Below the pieces are notes generated by a model, which was given only the letters and a program-made list of their open reading frames with translations, was not told the origin of the DNA and made no database searches. Below, piece by piece: positions 19,266 through 28,852 of a DNA stretch of 64,000 nucleotides. Source of the DNA: Thalassococcus sp. S3. Lineage in GTDB: Bacteria > Pseudomonadota > Alphaproteobacteria > Rhodobacterales > Rhodobacteraceae. The stretch covers positions 3,596,001 through 3,660,000 of the forward strand of contig NZ_CP022303.1 of assembly GCF_004216475.1 (NCBI RefSeq), in the 5' to 3' direction. Position 1 is the first letter of the stretch. Each line of letters begins with the position of its first letter. The translations under genes were made by a program, and so were the position numbers.

Positions 19266-19697
19266 TCAAGCGGCGGTGGTCTCTGCGCGGAAGGAATTGT
19301 AACGCTCGACCATCAGGCGGTACTCGGTCGGGATATCCCACAGAGCAAGAACACCCACCACATCTCCGGCACGATCGACCACCGGCAAATGGCCAACGCC
19401 AGCCTCGATCATTCGGGCCGCTGCCTCACCCAGACTGTCGGAACGGTGTGCGGTCAGCGGATCGCAGGTCATCACCGCCTCGACCCGCGTCAAAGCCGCA
19501 TCCCGACCCTGTCCATAGCACCGGCGCAGCACATCTCTCTCGCTCAGAATGCCCACAAGCATGCCATCTTCGATCACAGCAACAGCGCCAACGTTCTGCC
19601 GATCCATAAGGGCGCAGGCATCCCGAACGCTGGCTGTGGATAAAATCGTCGCGGGTTGGCGGCCCGACAATAGCTGATCAATGGACTTGATAATCAT
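19266..19697 (-). CDS. CBS-domain protein
   Basis: A 143-residue cytoplasmic protein made of two CBS domains: the first at residues 10-65 (SVRDACALMDRQNVGAVAVIE, GILSERDVLRR) and the second at 75-125 (VMTCDPLTAHRSDSLGEAAARMIE, HLPVVDRAGDVVGVL, ALWDI). Such stand-alone pairs bind adenine nucleotides and modulate partner enzymes; the partner is unknown. The ATG at 19697 gives the usual short N-terminal leader. An AT-rich stretch (AAAAACAAAAAAATATTT) just upstream probably holds its promoter. Confidence 0.9.
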   Translation of the reverse strand: MIIKSIDQLLSGRQPATILSTASVRDACALMDRQNVGAVAVIEDGMLVGILSERDVLRRCYGQGRDAALTRVEAVMTCDPLTAHRSDSLGEAAARMIEAGVGHLPVVDRAGDVVGVLALWDIPTEYRLMVERYNSFRAETTAA

Positions 19698-19826
19698 CAC
19701 ACTCTCCAAAAACAAAAAAATATTTCGTAAGTTTAATGCGACCTCTCGCGATTTGCGAGTCCGGTTTCCCAGACCCGCGGCACGTCGCCCTTCCCTTTCG
19801 GCAAGACCGATGTCACGGTCGCGCCC

Positions 19827-20762
19827 ATGACAGATCTCAAAAGCCTCAATGGCACCCGGCAAAGCAAACTTGTCTTCGGCGCCATGCAATTCGGGGGCCG
19901 GGCCAATGCCGCGGATGCCCGTGCCATGTTCGACGCCTGCAGGGCGGCGGACGTGAACCACTTCGACACCGCCAATGGCTATACCGAAGGCGCATCTGAG
20001 ACACTGTTGGGAGAGATGGTCCGCCCTGAGCGGGACGACCTGATCCTTGCCACCAAAGTGGGTTATACCGGTCGTGCCGATCGCGCGACGCTCACCGCGC
20101 AATTCGATCTGTCCCGCAAGCGGCTGGGCCTTGACCAGGTCGATCTGCTCTATCTTCACCGCTTTGACCCGATCACAGATCTGCGCGAAACGATCGAGAC
20201 CTTTGCGGATTTCCGGCAGGCTGGTCTGATCCGCTATGTCGGTCTGTCGAATTTTGCCGCGTGGCAGGTGATGAAGGCGATCACTATCGCAACGAAGATG
20301 GGGCTGACGATCGACGTCCTGCAACCGATGTACAACCTCGTGAAACGGCAGGCCGAGGTCGAGATCCTGCCGATGTGCATGGATCAATCCGTCGCGATCC
20401 TGCCCTATTCCCCTTTGGGCGGCGGGCTTCTGACCGGAAAATACGCACGGGGAGAACCCGGGCGGCTGACCGAGGACAGCCGATATGCCGCCCGCTATGC
20501 GCCGTCCTGGATGACCCAAGCCGCCGAGGGTCTCGTGACGATTGCCGAACGGGAGGGAATCGCCCCCGCCACGCTCGCCGTCGCCTGGGTGGCGGCCCAT
20601 CCCAGCGCGCCCCATCCCATCATTTCGGCCCGAAATGCCACACAGCTTGCGCCATCGCTTGCCGCGCAAGATTACCGCTTGTCGGAAACGCTTTATGCCG
20701 AGCTTTCCACGCTCAGCCCGACGCCGCCGCCCGCCACCGACCGGATCGAAGAACAGGCATGA
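19827..20762 (+). CDS. Aldo/keto reductase
   Basis: An NADPH-dependent TIM-barrel oxidoreductase of 311 residues. The catalytic tetrad is visible: Asp and Tyr in FDTANGYTEGASE near residue 50, Lys in LATKVGY near residue 75, and His in LLYLHRFD near residue 110. The substrate is unknown. The stop overlaps the next start as ATGA, so it is coupled to the FAD oxidoreductase that follows, suggesting linked carbonyl/amine chemistry (inference). Confidence 0.9.
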   Translation: MTDLKSLNGTRQSKLVFGAMQFGGRANAADARAMFDACRAADVNHFDTANGYTEGASETLLGEMVRPERDDLILATKVGYTGRADRATLTAQFDLSRKRLGLDQVDLLYLHRFDPITDLRETIETFADFRQAGLIRYVGLSNFAAWQVMKAITIATKMGLTIDVLQPMYNLVKRQAEVEILPMCMDQSVAILPYSPLGGGLLTGKYARGEPGRLTEDSRYAARYAPSWMTQAAEGLVTIAEREGIAPATLAVAWVAAHPSAPHPIISARNATQLAPSLAAQDYRLSETLYAELSTLSPTPPPATDRIEEQA

Positions 20763-21832
20763 CAGATATCCTCGTGATCGGTGGCGGCATTGCCGGCTTG
20801 TCGGCAGCGGCGCGCCTTGCCCCGCATGCCAGCGTCACCGTGCTCGAAGCGGAGACAGCGCTTGGCTATCATGCGTCGGGCCGTTCCGCGGCACTCTTTG
20901 AAGAGCATTACGGCGCACCATCGGTGCTCGCGCTCAACCGGGCGAGCGCGGAATATCACCGTACTGCCAATGGCGGCTATCTCAGCCCGCGTGGTTTTCT
21001 TCTGACATCTGGTCACGGAGATGACGCACTTTTCAGGGCTGATGCAAAAGCGTTGCATTGCGATGAGATCTCACTGGCCGAGGCTCGGCGGTTGGTGCCC
21101 ATCCTCAATCCCGAAACTGTCGCGCGCACGGCCTATCACAACGGCGCGCAGGATATCGACACCGATCGGATGTTGCAGGATTTCGCCCGCGCCGTGCGCG
21201 CAGAGGGGGGGCAGGTCATCACCGGACAAAAGGTCGAAAGCATCACCCGCGACAACGGCAATTGGCAGGTCTTTACGGGTCAGAACGTCCATAGCGCGAC
21301 GCTTCTGGTCAACGCGGCAGGCGCCTGGGCGGATGTCATCGCCCAGATGGCGGGCCTCACGCCCATCGGCCTGACACCCTGCCGCCGTTCCATGGCACGA
21401 ATCCCGGCACCGGGAGGCCACGATGTGACCGGCTGGCCGCTCTTTTTCGGCGCGGGAGAAACCTGGTACGCCAAACCCGATGCCGGCAAACTTCTTGTCT
21501 CACCCGCCGACGAAGACCCGGTGACGCCCCATGATGCCTGGGCCGACGATCTGGTTCTCGCCGAAGGCATCGCCCGCTACGAGGCCGCGGTGACCGAAGA
21601 GGTGACGCGGGTTGAAACCTCCTGGGCCGGTTTGCGCAGCTTCGCCCCCGACCGCACCCTCGTGCTGGGCCGCGACACGCAAGAGCCTGAGTTCGTCTGG
21701 TGCGCCGGCCAGGGCGGTTATGGCTTCCAGACCGCTCCGGCGGCCAGCCAGTTGCTGGCCGACCTGGTGTTGGCCCGGACACCGGAGATTGACGCCGATA
21801 TCGTGAAATCCCTGTCGCCAGCGCGCTTCTGA
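20759..21832 (+). CDS. DAO-family FAD-dependent oxidoreductase
   Basis: A 357-residue member of the D-amino-acid oxidase/glycine oxidase superfamily. The N-terminal dinucleotide-binding motif is ILVIGGGIAGLSAAARLA followed by the acidic strand end VTVLEAE; the second conserved stretch LLVNAAGAWADVIAQMAG lies near residue 185, and the C-terminal FAD site is EFVWCAGQGGYGFQTAPA. It likely oxidises an amine or amino acid; the substrate is not predictable. It is translationally coupled to the aldo/keto reductase and followed 17 bases later by a muramidase gene. Confidence 0.88.
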   Translation: MTDILVIGGGIAGLSAAARLAPHASVTVLEAETALGYHASGRSAALFEEHYGAPSVLALNRASAEYHRTANGGYLSPRGFLLTSGHGDDALFRADAKALHCDEISLAEARRLVPILNPETVARTAYHNGAQDIDTDRMLQDFARAVRAEGGQVITGQKVESITRDNGNWQVFTGQNVHSATLLVNAAGAWADVIAQMAGLTPIGLTPCRRSMARIPAPGGHDVTGWPLFFGAGETWYAKPDAGKLLVSPADEDPVTPHDAWADDLVLAEGIARYEAAVTEEVTRVETSWAGLRSFAPDRTLVLGRDTQEPEFVWCAGQGGYGFQTAPAASQLLADLVLARTPEIDADIVKSLSPARF

Positions 21833-21849
21833 ACGGCTAGCATCCAGAC

Positions 21850-22614
21850 ATGTTTATCAGATTTTTAGCACTCATTCTTTTCCTTCTCAGCGCGTGCAGT
21901 CCCGCTCAGGCGCCTTTCGACGGACCTATGGTCATCGGGGACACCGACCCGGTGCGTTTTGCAGGGCGCCAGCCCACCACCTATCCCGTGCAGGGAATGG
22001 ATGCCGCCCGCTTCCAGACCTCCGTCGACTGGGCGCGCGCCAAAGCGGTTGGTATCGAATTTGTTTTTCTCAAGGCCACCGAGGGCGGGGACCTCGCCGA
22101 TCCCAAATTCCGCGACCACTGGCACGGCGCGGGCCGCGCCGACATCGCGCGCGGCGCTTATCATTTCTACTATTTCTGCACCGCGCCCGAGGTGCAGGCG
22201 CAGTTCTTCATCCGCACCGTCCCAAAAACCCGGGGCACCCTCCCCCCGGTTTTGGACATGGAATGGAACCCCTTCTCACCCACCTGTCAGCGCCGTCCCG
22301 ATGGCGCGACCATACGGGCCGAAATGCAGCGATGGCTCGATATCGTGGAGGCACATTTCGGCCAGCGCCCGATCATCTACACAACCCCCGGCTTTTACGA
22401 AGATGCCGGTCTTGGTGCCTTTCGCGGCTACGAATTCTGGCTCCGCGCCACCGCGGAAACGCCCGCGCAGGTCTATCCAGGACAACCCTGGCGGTTCTGG
22501 CAATACACTGCCACCGGCACGTTGCCCAATACGCCCGGTTCGATCGACATCAACGCTTTTAACGGCACCCGATCCGACTGGGACACCTGGCGCGCCGCCC
22601 GATCCATCCGGTAG
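21850..22614 (+). CDS. GH25-family muramidase lipoprotein
   Basis: A glycoside hydrolase family 25 (Chalaropsis-type lysozyme) protein of 254 residues expected to cleave peptidoglycan. MFIRFLALILFLLSAC is a lipoprotein signal with cysteine at residue 16. The barrel begins YPVQGMDAARFQTSVDW; strand EFVFLKATEGG, GAYHFYYF, the catalytic DMEW in PPVLDMEWNPF near residue 137 and IYTTPGFYED are typical. Lipid anchoring would place it in the envelope, where it may remodel cell wall. It is the third gene of a short plus-strand run. Confidence 0.9.
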   Translation: MFIRFLALILFLLSACSPAQAPFDGPMVIGDTDPVRFAGRQPTTYPVQGMDAARFQTSVDWARAKAVGIEFVFLKATEGGDLADPKFRDHWHGAGRADIARGAYHFYYFCTAPEVQAQFFIRTVPKTRGTLPPVLDMEWNPFSPTCQRRPDGATIRAEMQRWLDIVEAHFGQRPIIYTTPGFYEDAGLGAFRGYEFWLRATAETPAQVYPGQPWRFWQYTATGTLPNTPGSIDINAFNGTRSDWDTWRAARSIR

Positions 22615-22624
22615 AGCAACGGGT

Positions 22625-22672
22625 CGGCGGGCGGGCGCCTTTGCGCTTTAGCGCAAACAGACCCGCCCGTCG
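22625..22672. terminator. Hairpin between convergent genes
   Basis: An outer GC stem (CGGCGGGCGGGC with ACCCGCCCGTCG) encloses a perfect inner stem TTTGCGCT-TT-AGCGCAAA. It lies between the muramidase gene and the convergent dehydrogenase gene and probably terminates both. Confidence 0.7.
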
Positions 22673-22675
22673 ACT

Positions 22676-25165
22676 TTACCCGTCCTTGCGAATAACCGCG
22701 TTGCTGGGATCGTAGGGACTGTCGGCCTGAACCTCCGCATCCCAAAGCTGATCGAACATCTTGACCTTCAGCCTGGTGCCCGGCTGGGCCAGATCCGGCG
22801 CGACGTATCCCATTCCGATGCTCTTGCCAAAGACGACCGAATACCCCCCCGAGGTGAGCCGCCCCACCCGACGCTCTCCATCATAAAGCGCCTCGCGCCC
22901 CCAGGGGTCAGCGTCCTCGGGCCCGTCGATCAACAGCGTCACACAAGTCGACCGGATCCCTGTCTGCTCCAGCTTCTCCTTGCCCTGGAAATCCTTGGAC
23001 AGATCCACGAAGCGCGGCAGATCCGCTTCAAGCGGCGTTGCGTCCCGGCCCAATTCCGTGCCGAAAGCGCGATAGCTCTTCTCCTGCCGCAACCAGTTCT
23101 GCGCCCGGGCGCCCACCAACTTCATCCCGTGTTCCTCACCAGCCCCGACCAGCTGATCCCAGAGGTAATTCTGCATCTCGATGGGATGATGCAATTCCCA
23201 GCCCAACTCCCCCGTATAGGCCACCCGGATCGCGCGCACCGGGCACATCCCCAACTCGATCTCGCGCATCGACAGCCACGGGAACCTCTTGTTGGACAGC
23301 ACCGTCTCAGGCTCCGCATCCTTGACCAGCTTATTCAGCACATCGCGGGATTTGGGCCCTGCAATGGCGAACACACCCCATTGCGTCGTCACATCCTGGA
23401 TCTCGATATAGCCAAATTCATCTGCCTTATCCTCCGCGGCCTTGCGTAGATAATCCGCGTCATAGGCCGTCCACGCCCCCGCAGAGACCAGGTAATACTC
23501 GTGCTCGGCCAACCGCACGATGGTGTATTCCGTTCGTGTGGTCCCGTGTGAGGTCAGCGCATAGGTCAGGTTGATGCGCCCGACCTTGGGCAGCTTGTTG
23601 CAGGTGAACCAATCCAGAAACTGCGTGGCACCCGGCCCTTTCACCACGTGCTTGGTAAAGGCCGTGGCATCGATCAGCCCCACCCCTTCCCGGACGGCTT
23701 TCGCCTCCTCGACCGCGTATTGCCACCAGCCCCCGCGCCGGAAGCTGCGCGCGGCGTGATCATCGAAACCCTTTGGCGCATAATAATTGGGTCGCTCCCA
23801 CCCGTTTACTTGCCCGAATTGCGCGCCAGCCGCCTTTTGCCGGTCATAGGCCGGCGCCGTGCGCAACGCACGGCACGCCTCCCGCTCCTCATCGGGGTGG
23901 TGGAGGATATAGACATGCTCATATGCCTCCTCGTTCTTGCGCGCAGCGTATTCGGTCGTCATCCACGCCCCGTAGCGCTTGGGATCGAGAGAGGCCATGT
24001 CGATCTCCGCCTCCCCCTCGACCATCAGTTGCGCAAGATAATACCCGGTGCCCCCGGCCGCCGTGATCCCGAACGAAAACCCTTCGGCCAGCCACATATT
24101 CCGTAGCCCCGGCGCGGGTCCCAGCAGCGGATTGCCGTCGGGTGTGTAACAGATCGGTCCGTTATAGTCGTCCTTCAGCCCCACCGTCTCGGACGACGGG
24201 ATACGGTGGATCATCGACATATACTCTTCCTCGATCCGCTCCAGATCGAGCGGGAAGAGGTCCGCGCGGAAGCTGTCCGGAACCGCGTACTCGAACCGCG
24301 CCGGCGCGTTGCGCTCATAAGGGCCCAGGATCCAGCCACCCCGCTCCTCGCGCACATACCACTTGGCGTCCGCATCCCGCAGAACCGGATGTTCAGGGTT
24401 CGACTTGCGCCACTCCTGCAGTGCCGGGTCAGGCTCGGTCACAATGTACTGATGCTCGACTGGAATGGCCGGGATCTTGAGACCCAAAAGCTGCGCTGTG
24501 CGCTGCGCGTGGTTCCCCGTGGCCGTTACGACATGTTCAGCGTGGATCACGACCCGCTCGTCCGAGGGTACGAGATTGCCGCCTTTCTCCACCATCTTGG
24601 TGCATGTCACATCCCAATGATCACCCGTCCAGTGATAGCCATCGACCTGCCACTTGCGCTCGATCATGACACCGCGCTGCCTGGCCCCCTTGGCCATCGC
24701 CATCGTCACATCGGCCGGGTTGATATAGCCGTCCGTCGGGTGATAAATCGCTCCTTCCAGATCCTCCGTGCGCACCAGCGGATAGCGCTCCTTGATCTGC
24801 GCGGGGCTCAGCCACTCGTATGGCACCCCGCAGGTCTCGGCTGTGGACGCATAAAGCATATACTCATCCATCCGCGCCCGGCTCTGTGCCATCCGCAGAT
24901 TGCCGACAACGTAGAAGCCCGCGTTCAGACCCGTCTCGTCCTCAAGCGTCTTGTAGAACTTGATCGAATAGTCATGAATATGGGTCGTCGCGTAGGACAT
25001 GTTGAAATAGGGCAAAAGACCCGCCGCGTGCCAGGTGGACCCGCTGGTCAACTCATCCCGCTCCAACAGCATCACATCGTCCCAGCCTGCTCTGGCAAGA
25101 TGATATGCAATCGACGTGCCGACAGCACCGCCACCCACAACAAGAGCCTTCACATGGCTTTTCAT
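22676..25165 (-). CDS. GcvT-fused FAD dehydrogenase (dimethylglycine/sarcosine dehydrogenase family)
   Basis: An 829-residue fusion of an N-terminal FAD-dependent DAO domain and a C-terminal aminomethyltransferase (GcvT) pair of domains, the architecture of dimethylglycine and sarcosine dehydrogenases, which demethylate an N-methyl amine and transfer the one-carbon unit to tetrahydrofolate. ALVVGGGAVGTSIAYHLARAG binds ADP; GSTWHAAG near residue 44 contains the histidine that carries covalent FAD in this family. Residues about 430-730 are GcvT (WWQYAVEEAKAVREGVGLID, then GELGWELHHP) and the last 90 GcvT-C. The exact N-methylated substrate is not decidable. Confidence 0.92.
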   Translation of the reverse strand: MKSHVKALVVGGGAVGTSIAYHLARAGWDDVMLLERDELTSGSTWHAAGLLPYFNMSYATTHIHDYSIKFYKTLEDETGLNAGFYVVGNLRMAQSRARMDEYMLYASTAETCGVPYEWLSPAQIKERYPLVRTEDLEGAIYHPTDGYINPADVTMAMAKGARQRGVMIERKWQVDGYHWTGDHWDVTCTKMVEKGGNLVPSDERVVIHAEHVVTATGNHAQRTAQLLGLKIPAIPVEHQYIVTEPDPALQEWRKSNPEHPVLRDADAKWYVREERGGWILGPYERNAPARFEYAVPDSFRADLFPLDLERIEEEYMSMIHRIPSSETVGLKDDYNGPICYTPDGNPLLGPAPGLRNMWLAEGFSFGITAAGGTGYYLAQLMVEGEAEIDMASLDPKRYGAWMTTEYAARKNEEAYEHVYILHHPDEEREACRALRTAPAYDRQKAAGAQFGQVNGWERPNYYAPKGFDDHAARSFRRGGWWQYAVEEAKAVREGVGLIDATAFTKHVVKGPGATQFLDWFTCNKLPKVGRINLTYALTSHGTTRTEYTIVRLAEHEYYLVSAGAWTAYDADYLRKAAEDKADEFGYIEIQDVTTQWGVFAIAGPKSRDVLNKLVKDAEPETVLSNKRFPWLSMREIELGMCPVRAIRVAYTGELGWELHHPIEMQNYLWDQLVGAGEEHGMKLVGARAQNWLRQEKSYRAFGTELGRDATPLEADLPRFVDLSKDFQGKEKLEQTGIRSTCVTLLIDGPEDADPWGREALYDGERRVGRLTSGGYSVVFGKSIGMGYVAPDLAQPGTRLKVKMFDQLWDAEVQADSPYDPSNAVIRKDG

Positions 25166-25297
25166 TTCCGCGATTCCCTCAAGTCCTGTGACCAGCCCGT
25201 TTTAGGCCGCTCCAAGTTACGCCGCGCCAGCCAGCCGACCGCTCACAATAAAAAAGCGACCTCCCAGACACTTCGCACCACGCGAGGCAAAATCACT

Positions 25298-25348
25298 TGC
25301 TTCTTTGGGTCAAAAATATCCCGGGGGTTTGGGGGCAGCCCCCCCAAG
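25298..25348 (-). repeat. Inverted copy of the G/C-hairpin dispersed repeat
   Basis: Read on the minus strand: a GGGGGGG-CTG-CCCCC hairpin, CCCCCGGGATATTTTTGACC and then AAAGAAG. It sits in the 233-base gap upstream of the GcvT-fused dehydrogenase gene and resembles the elements at 12300-12370 and 16019-16059. The stem could also act on D-lactate dehydrogenase transcripts. Confidence 0.55.
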
Positions 25349-25398
25349 GCTGCGCGCCGAGCGCGTGTCATCACATGCGCCGCAGGCGCTCCGGCAGG

Positions 25399-26802
25399 TC
25401 AGAGCGCGACAATCTTTCCAGGATTCATGATATTGTCTGGATCCAGGGCTTGTTTGATGGCCACCATCACATCCGTGGCCTCTCCCAATTCCCGGGTCAG
25501 ATAGCGCATCTTGCCCTGGCCGATGCCATGCTCCCCGGTGCATGTCCCGTCCATCTCGATCGCCATCTCGTTCAGCCATCCAACGAACTGATCCGCCCTT
25601 GCCACTTCTTTGGGCTGATCCATGTCGATCAGGACCAGAGAGTGGAAATTCCCGTCCCCCACATGCCCGACAATAGGCGCCAGCAAATCCAGTTCCGCCG
25701 CTTTTTCCTGAGCACGTCCAACACACTCCGCCAACCTGGAAATCGGCACGCAGACATCCGTCGAAATGCCCTGTGCGCCGGGCCGCAACTGAAGGCTCGC
25801 CCAATACGCGTCGTGGCGGGCCTGCCAAAGGCGGTTGCGATCCTCCGTGCTTGACGTGGCCTCATAGCCGGACGCTCCGAACTCTTCTGCAAGCGCTCCG
25901 AATGTCTCTGCCTGTTCGGCCACGCTTGCATCCGATCCATGAAATTCGAGCAGCAAAAGAGGCGTCTCTGGCAAATTCAGCTTTGAATAGGCGTTCACCG
26001 CCCTCACCTGCAAAGCATCCAACAGCTCGATCCGCGCCACCGGAACACCGTATTGGATCACCGCCATGACAGTCCGGCAGGCCGCATCGACGCTCGGAAA
26101 CGAACAGCGTGCCGACCGGATCGCCTCGGGTATTCCCTGCAGCTTTAGCGTAATCTCCGTGATCAGACCCAGCGTGCCCTCCGAACCGACCAGCAAGCGC
26201 GTCAGATCATAACCCGCGGACGTTTTCTTCGCCCTCTGGGCCGTGCGTATGACCCGACCGTCCGGCATCACGGCCTCAAGCGCGAGCACGTTGTCTTTCA
26301 TCGTTCCGTAGCGCACCGCATTGGTTCCGCTGGCCCGCGTGGCGGTCATCCCGCCCAGCGAGGCATTTGCCCCTGGATCAATCGGGAAAAAGAGCCCCTG
26401 ATCCCTGAGATGCGTGTTCAGCTGTTCTCGAGTGACACCCGGCTGTACCACCACATCCAGATCCTCGGCATGCACCGTCAGGATATGGTTCATCTCCGCC
26501 ATATCCACCGATATCCCGCCGCCTGGCGCATTCACATGGCCCTCCAGCGACGTCCCCGTTCCGAATGGCACAACCGGCACCTTGTGCGTGGCGCAGATTT
26601 TGACAATCTCGGCCACTTCTTCCGTATCACGGGGAAAGACGACCGCATCCGGGGGCTGGTTGGCGATCCAGGTGGTCGTATGCGCGTGTTGTTGCCGCAC
26701 CGACGTACCTGTCTGCATACGATCACCAAACCGTTGTTTCAGTATGCCAAGCGCTGTTTCGATCCCCGCGTCATTGCGCGACAGGGCCGTCAATTGAACC
26801 AT
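25399..26802 (-). CDS. FAD-binding D-lactate dehydrogenase (cytochrome)-type protein
   Basis: A 467-residue member of the D-lactate dehydrogenase/glycolate oxidase GlcD family. The N-terminal FAD domain (FAD_binding_4) has VVPFGTGTSLEGHV and GGGISVDMAEM, then PGANASLGGMTATRASGTNAVRYG; the C-terminal substrate domain ends with GTCTGEHGIGQGKMRYL and ALDPDNIMNPGKI, both hallmark motifs. It feeds electrons from a 2-hydroxyacid, most likely D-lactate, to the respiratory chain. A related D-2-hydroxyglutarate role cannot be excluded. It is followed upstream by the ggt gene after 84 bases. Confidence 0.88.
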   Translation of the reverse strand: MVQLTALSRNDAGIETALGILKQRFGDRMQTGTSVRQQHAHTTTWIANQPPDAVVFPRDTEEVAEIVKICATHKVPVVPFGTGTSLEGHVNAPGGGISVDMAEMNHILTVHAEDLDVVVQPGVTREQLNTHLRDQGLFFPIDPGANASLGGMTATRASGTNAVRYGTMKDNVLALEAVMPDGRVIRTAQRAKKTSAGYDLTRLLVGSEGTLGLITEITLKLQGIPEAIRSARCSFPSVDAACRTVMAVIQYGVPVARIELLDALQVRAVNAYSKLNLPETPLLLLEFHGSDASVAEQAETFGALAEEFGASGYEATSSTEDRNRLWQARHDAYWASLQLRPGAQGISTDVCVPISRLAECVGRAQEKAAELDLLAPIVGHVGDGNFHSLVLIDMDQPKEVARADQFVGWLNEMAIEMDGTCTGEHGIGQGKMRYLTRELGEATDVMVAIKQALDPDNIMNPGKIVAL

Positions 26803-26886
26803 GCGCCTTACCTCCCAATCGTGCCGGTCACCTCATCTGTCCTAATATCATACGCCGCAGAACAGATGTCAAAGTTCCAAATGGAA

Positions 26887-28671
26887 CTATTTACCCAGCG
26901 CGATCCCCTCACGGCGGGGGTCCGCGCCGCCTTCAAGTGTCTCACCGATAAAGATCGCGTGCAGTCCGGATGTCAGGTCACGTATGTTGACCTCATAGCC
27001 AAGGGCTTGCAACGGCGCTTCCAAACCTTCGGCGTCGGTGCCCGCCTCAAGGTCGTAGGTCCCGAACCGGTTCACCTTATGTGGCAACGCGACAGCCTGT
27101 TGCACATCCAGACCCCAATCCAGCATCGCAATGATCGACTTTGCCACGTAACCGATAATGCGGCTTCCGCCAGGCGACCCGATCGCCAGGACCGGCGCCC
27201 CGTCCTTTAGAACAATCGTTGGCGCCATCGAAGACCGTGGACGCTTGCCCGGCTCCAGCCGATTGGCGATCGGCACACCGTCCACGTGGGTTTTAAATGA
27301 AAAGTCCGTCAATTCGTTGTTCAGGAGAAATCCGCGAACCATCAGGCGGGACCCGAAGCCGTTTTCGATCGTGGTCGTCATCGACAGGACGTTGCCGTAT
27401 TGATCGACAATCGAGATGTGGGACGTCGATGGAAGCTCCAGCGAGATATCATCGGCAAAGTTGAGCGCGTGATCGAAGTCCGGCGCTCCGGGGGCAACCT
27501 CGGGCAAAGCATCATCACCGGACAGCAATTCGGCACGGTCGGCAAGATAATCGGGGGCAAGCAGCCCCTCTGACGGGACCGGAACAAAGTCGCTGTCGGC
27601 CATGTAGCGTCCGCGATCCGCGAAGGCGAGCCGGGAGGCATCGCCGATCAACCGCCAAGCATCGACACTTTCGGCGCCGAGTTCGGCCAGATCAACACCC
27701 CCGAGCAGCCCAAGGATTTGACCGACAGTTAGCGCACCGGACGAGGGCGGCCCCATGCCGCAAACATCATGGCTGCGGTAGCTGACGCAAACCGGAGTGC
27801 GCTCTTTGACGCGGTAGATCGAGAGGTCGAGTTGCGACAGCACACCGGGGTTGCCATCAGCTGTCTGAACGGTCCGAACGATATCAGCGGCGACGGGCCC
27901 GGTATAAAATGCGTCCGCTCCCTCACGCGCGATCATCTGAAGCGTCTCTGCATAATCGGGATTTTTCAGGATATCCCCCTCAGCAAGCGGGGCGCCGTCG
28001 GGCAAAAAATAAGAAGCCGTCGGTTCAAACCGCGCCAGCCTCTCTGCATCGCGCTCAACCAGGCCCGCAAGACGGGGTGAGACCGCAAACCCGTCCTGCG
28101 CCAATCGGATCGCGTCGTCGAAAAGCGATGGCCAGGCCGTGCGGCCCCAACGGCGATGCGCGTCTTCCATCAAGGCAGGCGTTCCGGGCGTGCCAACCGA
28201 ACGCCCCCCCACAACCGCGTCAAAGAAGCTGAGCGGCTCGCCGGCTTCGTCCAAAAAGAGCTTTGGCGTGGCGGCAAGAGGCGCCGTCTCCCGACCATCC
28301 AATGTGGTCAGCTCACCGCTCTCAGCATCATACCAAACCAGAAATGCACCACCGCCCAGCCCGGATGACTGCGGCTCAACGAGCCCGAGCACACTTTGCA
28401 CCGCAACCATGGCATCGGCGGCGGAACCGCCCTTGCTCAAGACGCGCGCGCCGGCTTCGACGGCATGCGGATTTGCCGCAACCACCATCCAATCCGAGGC
28501 TGTGACCGGCCGGCCCTCCGTTTTTGCCGCAAAGGCAGCGGACGTATCCGCCGAAAGCGCGCTGAATACGCCGGGCGTGGCCGCCTCCGGGGCAACCGCA
28601 TCGCTGCTCTGCTGCGCGACACTTGCAGTCGCCATCATCAGGGCCGCGCATACCGTAAGAACTTGTTGCAC
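26887..28671 (-). CDS. ggt: Gamma-glutamyltransferase
   Basis: A periplasmic glutathione hydrolase/transpeptidase of 594 residues made as a self-cleaving precursor. MQQVLTVCAALMMATASVAQ is the signal peptide. The autocatalytic cleavage site is the Thr in STSHISIVDQYGN, residue 416, which becomes the N-terminal nucleophile of the small subunit; downstream GSPGGSRI and RPRSSMAPTIV match the small-subunit glutamate-binding loops, and GGSAADAMVAVQ with SSGLGGGAFLV match the large subunit. It probably recovers amino acids from glutathione and gamma-glutamyl compounds. Upstream lies a pair of palindromic repeats. Confidence 0.94.
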   Translation of the reverse strand: MQQVLTVCAALMMATASVAQQSSDAVAPEAATPGVFSALSADTSAAFAAKTEGRPVTASDWMVVAANPHAVEAGARVLSKGGSAADAMVAVQSVLGLVEPQSSGLGGGAFLVWYDAESGELTTLDGRETAPLAATPKLFLDEAGEPLSFFDAVVGGRSVGTPGTPALMEDAHRRWGRTAWPSLFDDAIRLAQDGFAVSPRLAGLVERDAERLARFEPTASYFLPDGAPLAEGDILKNPDYAETLQMIAREGADAFYTGPVAADIVRTVQTADGNPGVLSQLDLSIYRVKERTPVCVSYRSHDVCGMGPPSSGALTVGQILGLLGGVDLAELGAESVDAWRLIGDASRLAFADRGRYMADSDFVPVPSEGLLAPDYLADRAELLSGDDALPEVAPGAPDFDHALNFADDISLELPSTSHISIVDQYGNVLSMTTTIENGFGSRLMVRGFLLNNELTDFSFKTHVDGVPIANRLEPGKRPRSSMAPTIVLKDGAPVLAIGSPGGSRIIGYVAKSIIAMLDWGLDVQQAVALPHKVNRFGTYDLEAGTDAEGLEAPLQALGYEVNIRDLTSGLHAIFIGETLEGGADPRREGIALGK

Positions 28672-28690
28672 AACATCACCTCCTGTCCTC

Positions 28691-28732
28691 GGATTTTGTA
28701 CAAAATACGTTCATTTTCCGATCCGGAAAATG
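28691..28732. repeat. Double-hairpin palindromic repeat, copy 1
   Basis: ATTTTGTACAAAAT is a perfect palindrome and CATTTTCCG-ATC-CGGAAAATG a nine-base stem. The second copy at 28808-28851 keeps the same order and spacing with compensating changes in the stems. It lies just upstream of ggt. Confidence 0.65.
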
Positions 28733-28807
28733 CCCCCTTGCTCAACGGGTTCACACCGGATGTTTTCTGGCAACCTAAAGACAGATTAACCCGGTTCGGA
28801 CAGGGCA

Positions 28808-28851
28808 CCGGATTTTGAAACAAAATCCGGCGTTTTCCGATCCGGAAAACG
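28808..28851. repeat. Double-hairpin palindromic repeat, copy 2
   Basis: CCGGATTTTG-AAA-CAAAATCCGG followed directly by CGTTTTCCG-ATC-CGGAAAACG. It abuts the stop codon of the 2-hydroxyacid dehydrogenase gene on the minus strand and may stop its transcript. The stems of copies 1 and 2 differ in matched pairs (CATTTT/AAAATG against CGTTTT/AAAACG), showing that structure is conserved. Confidence 0.7.
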
Positions 28852-28852
28852 A

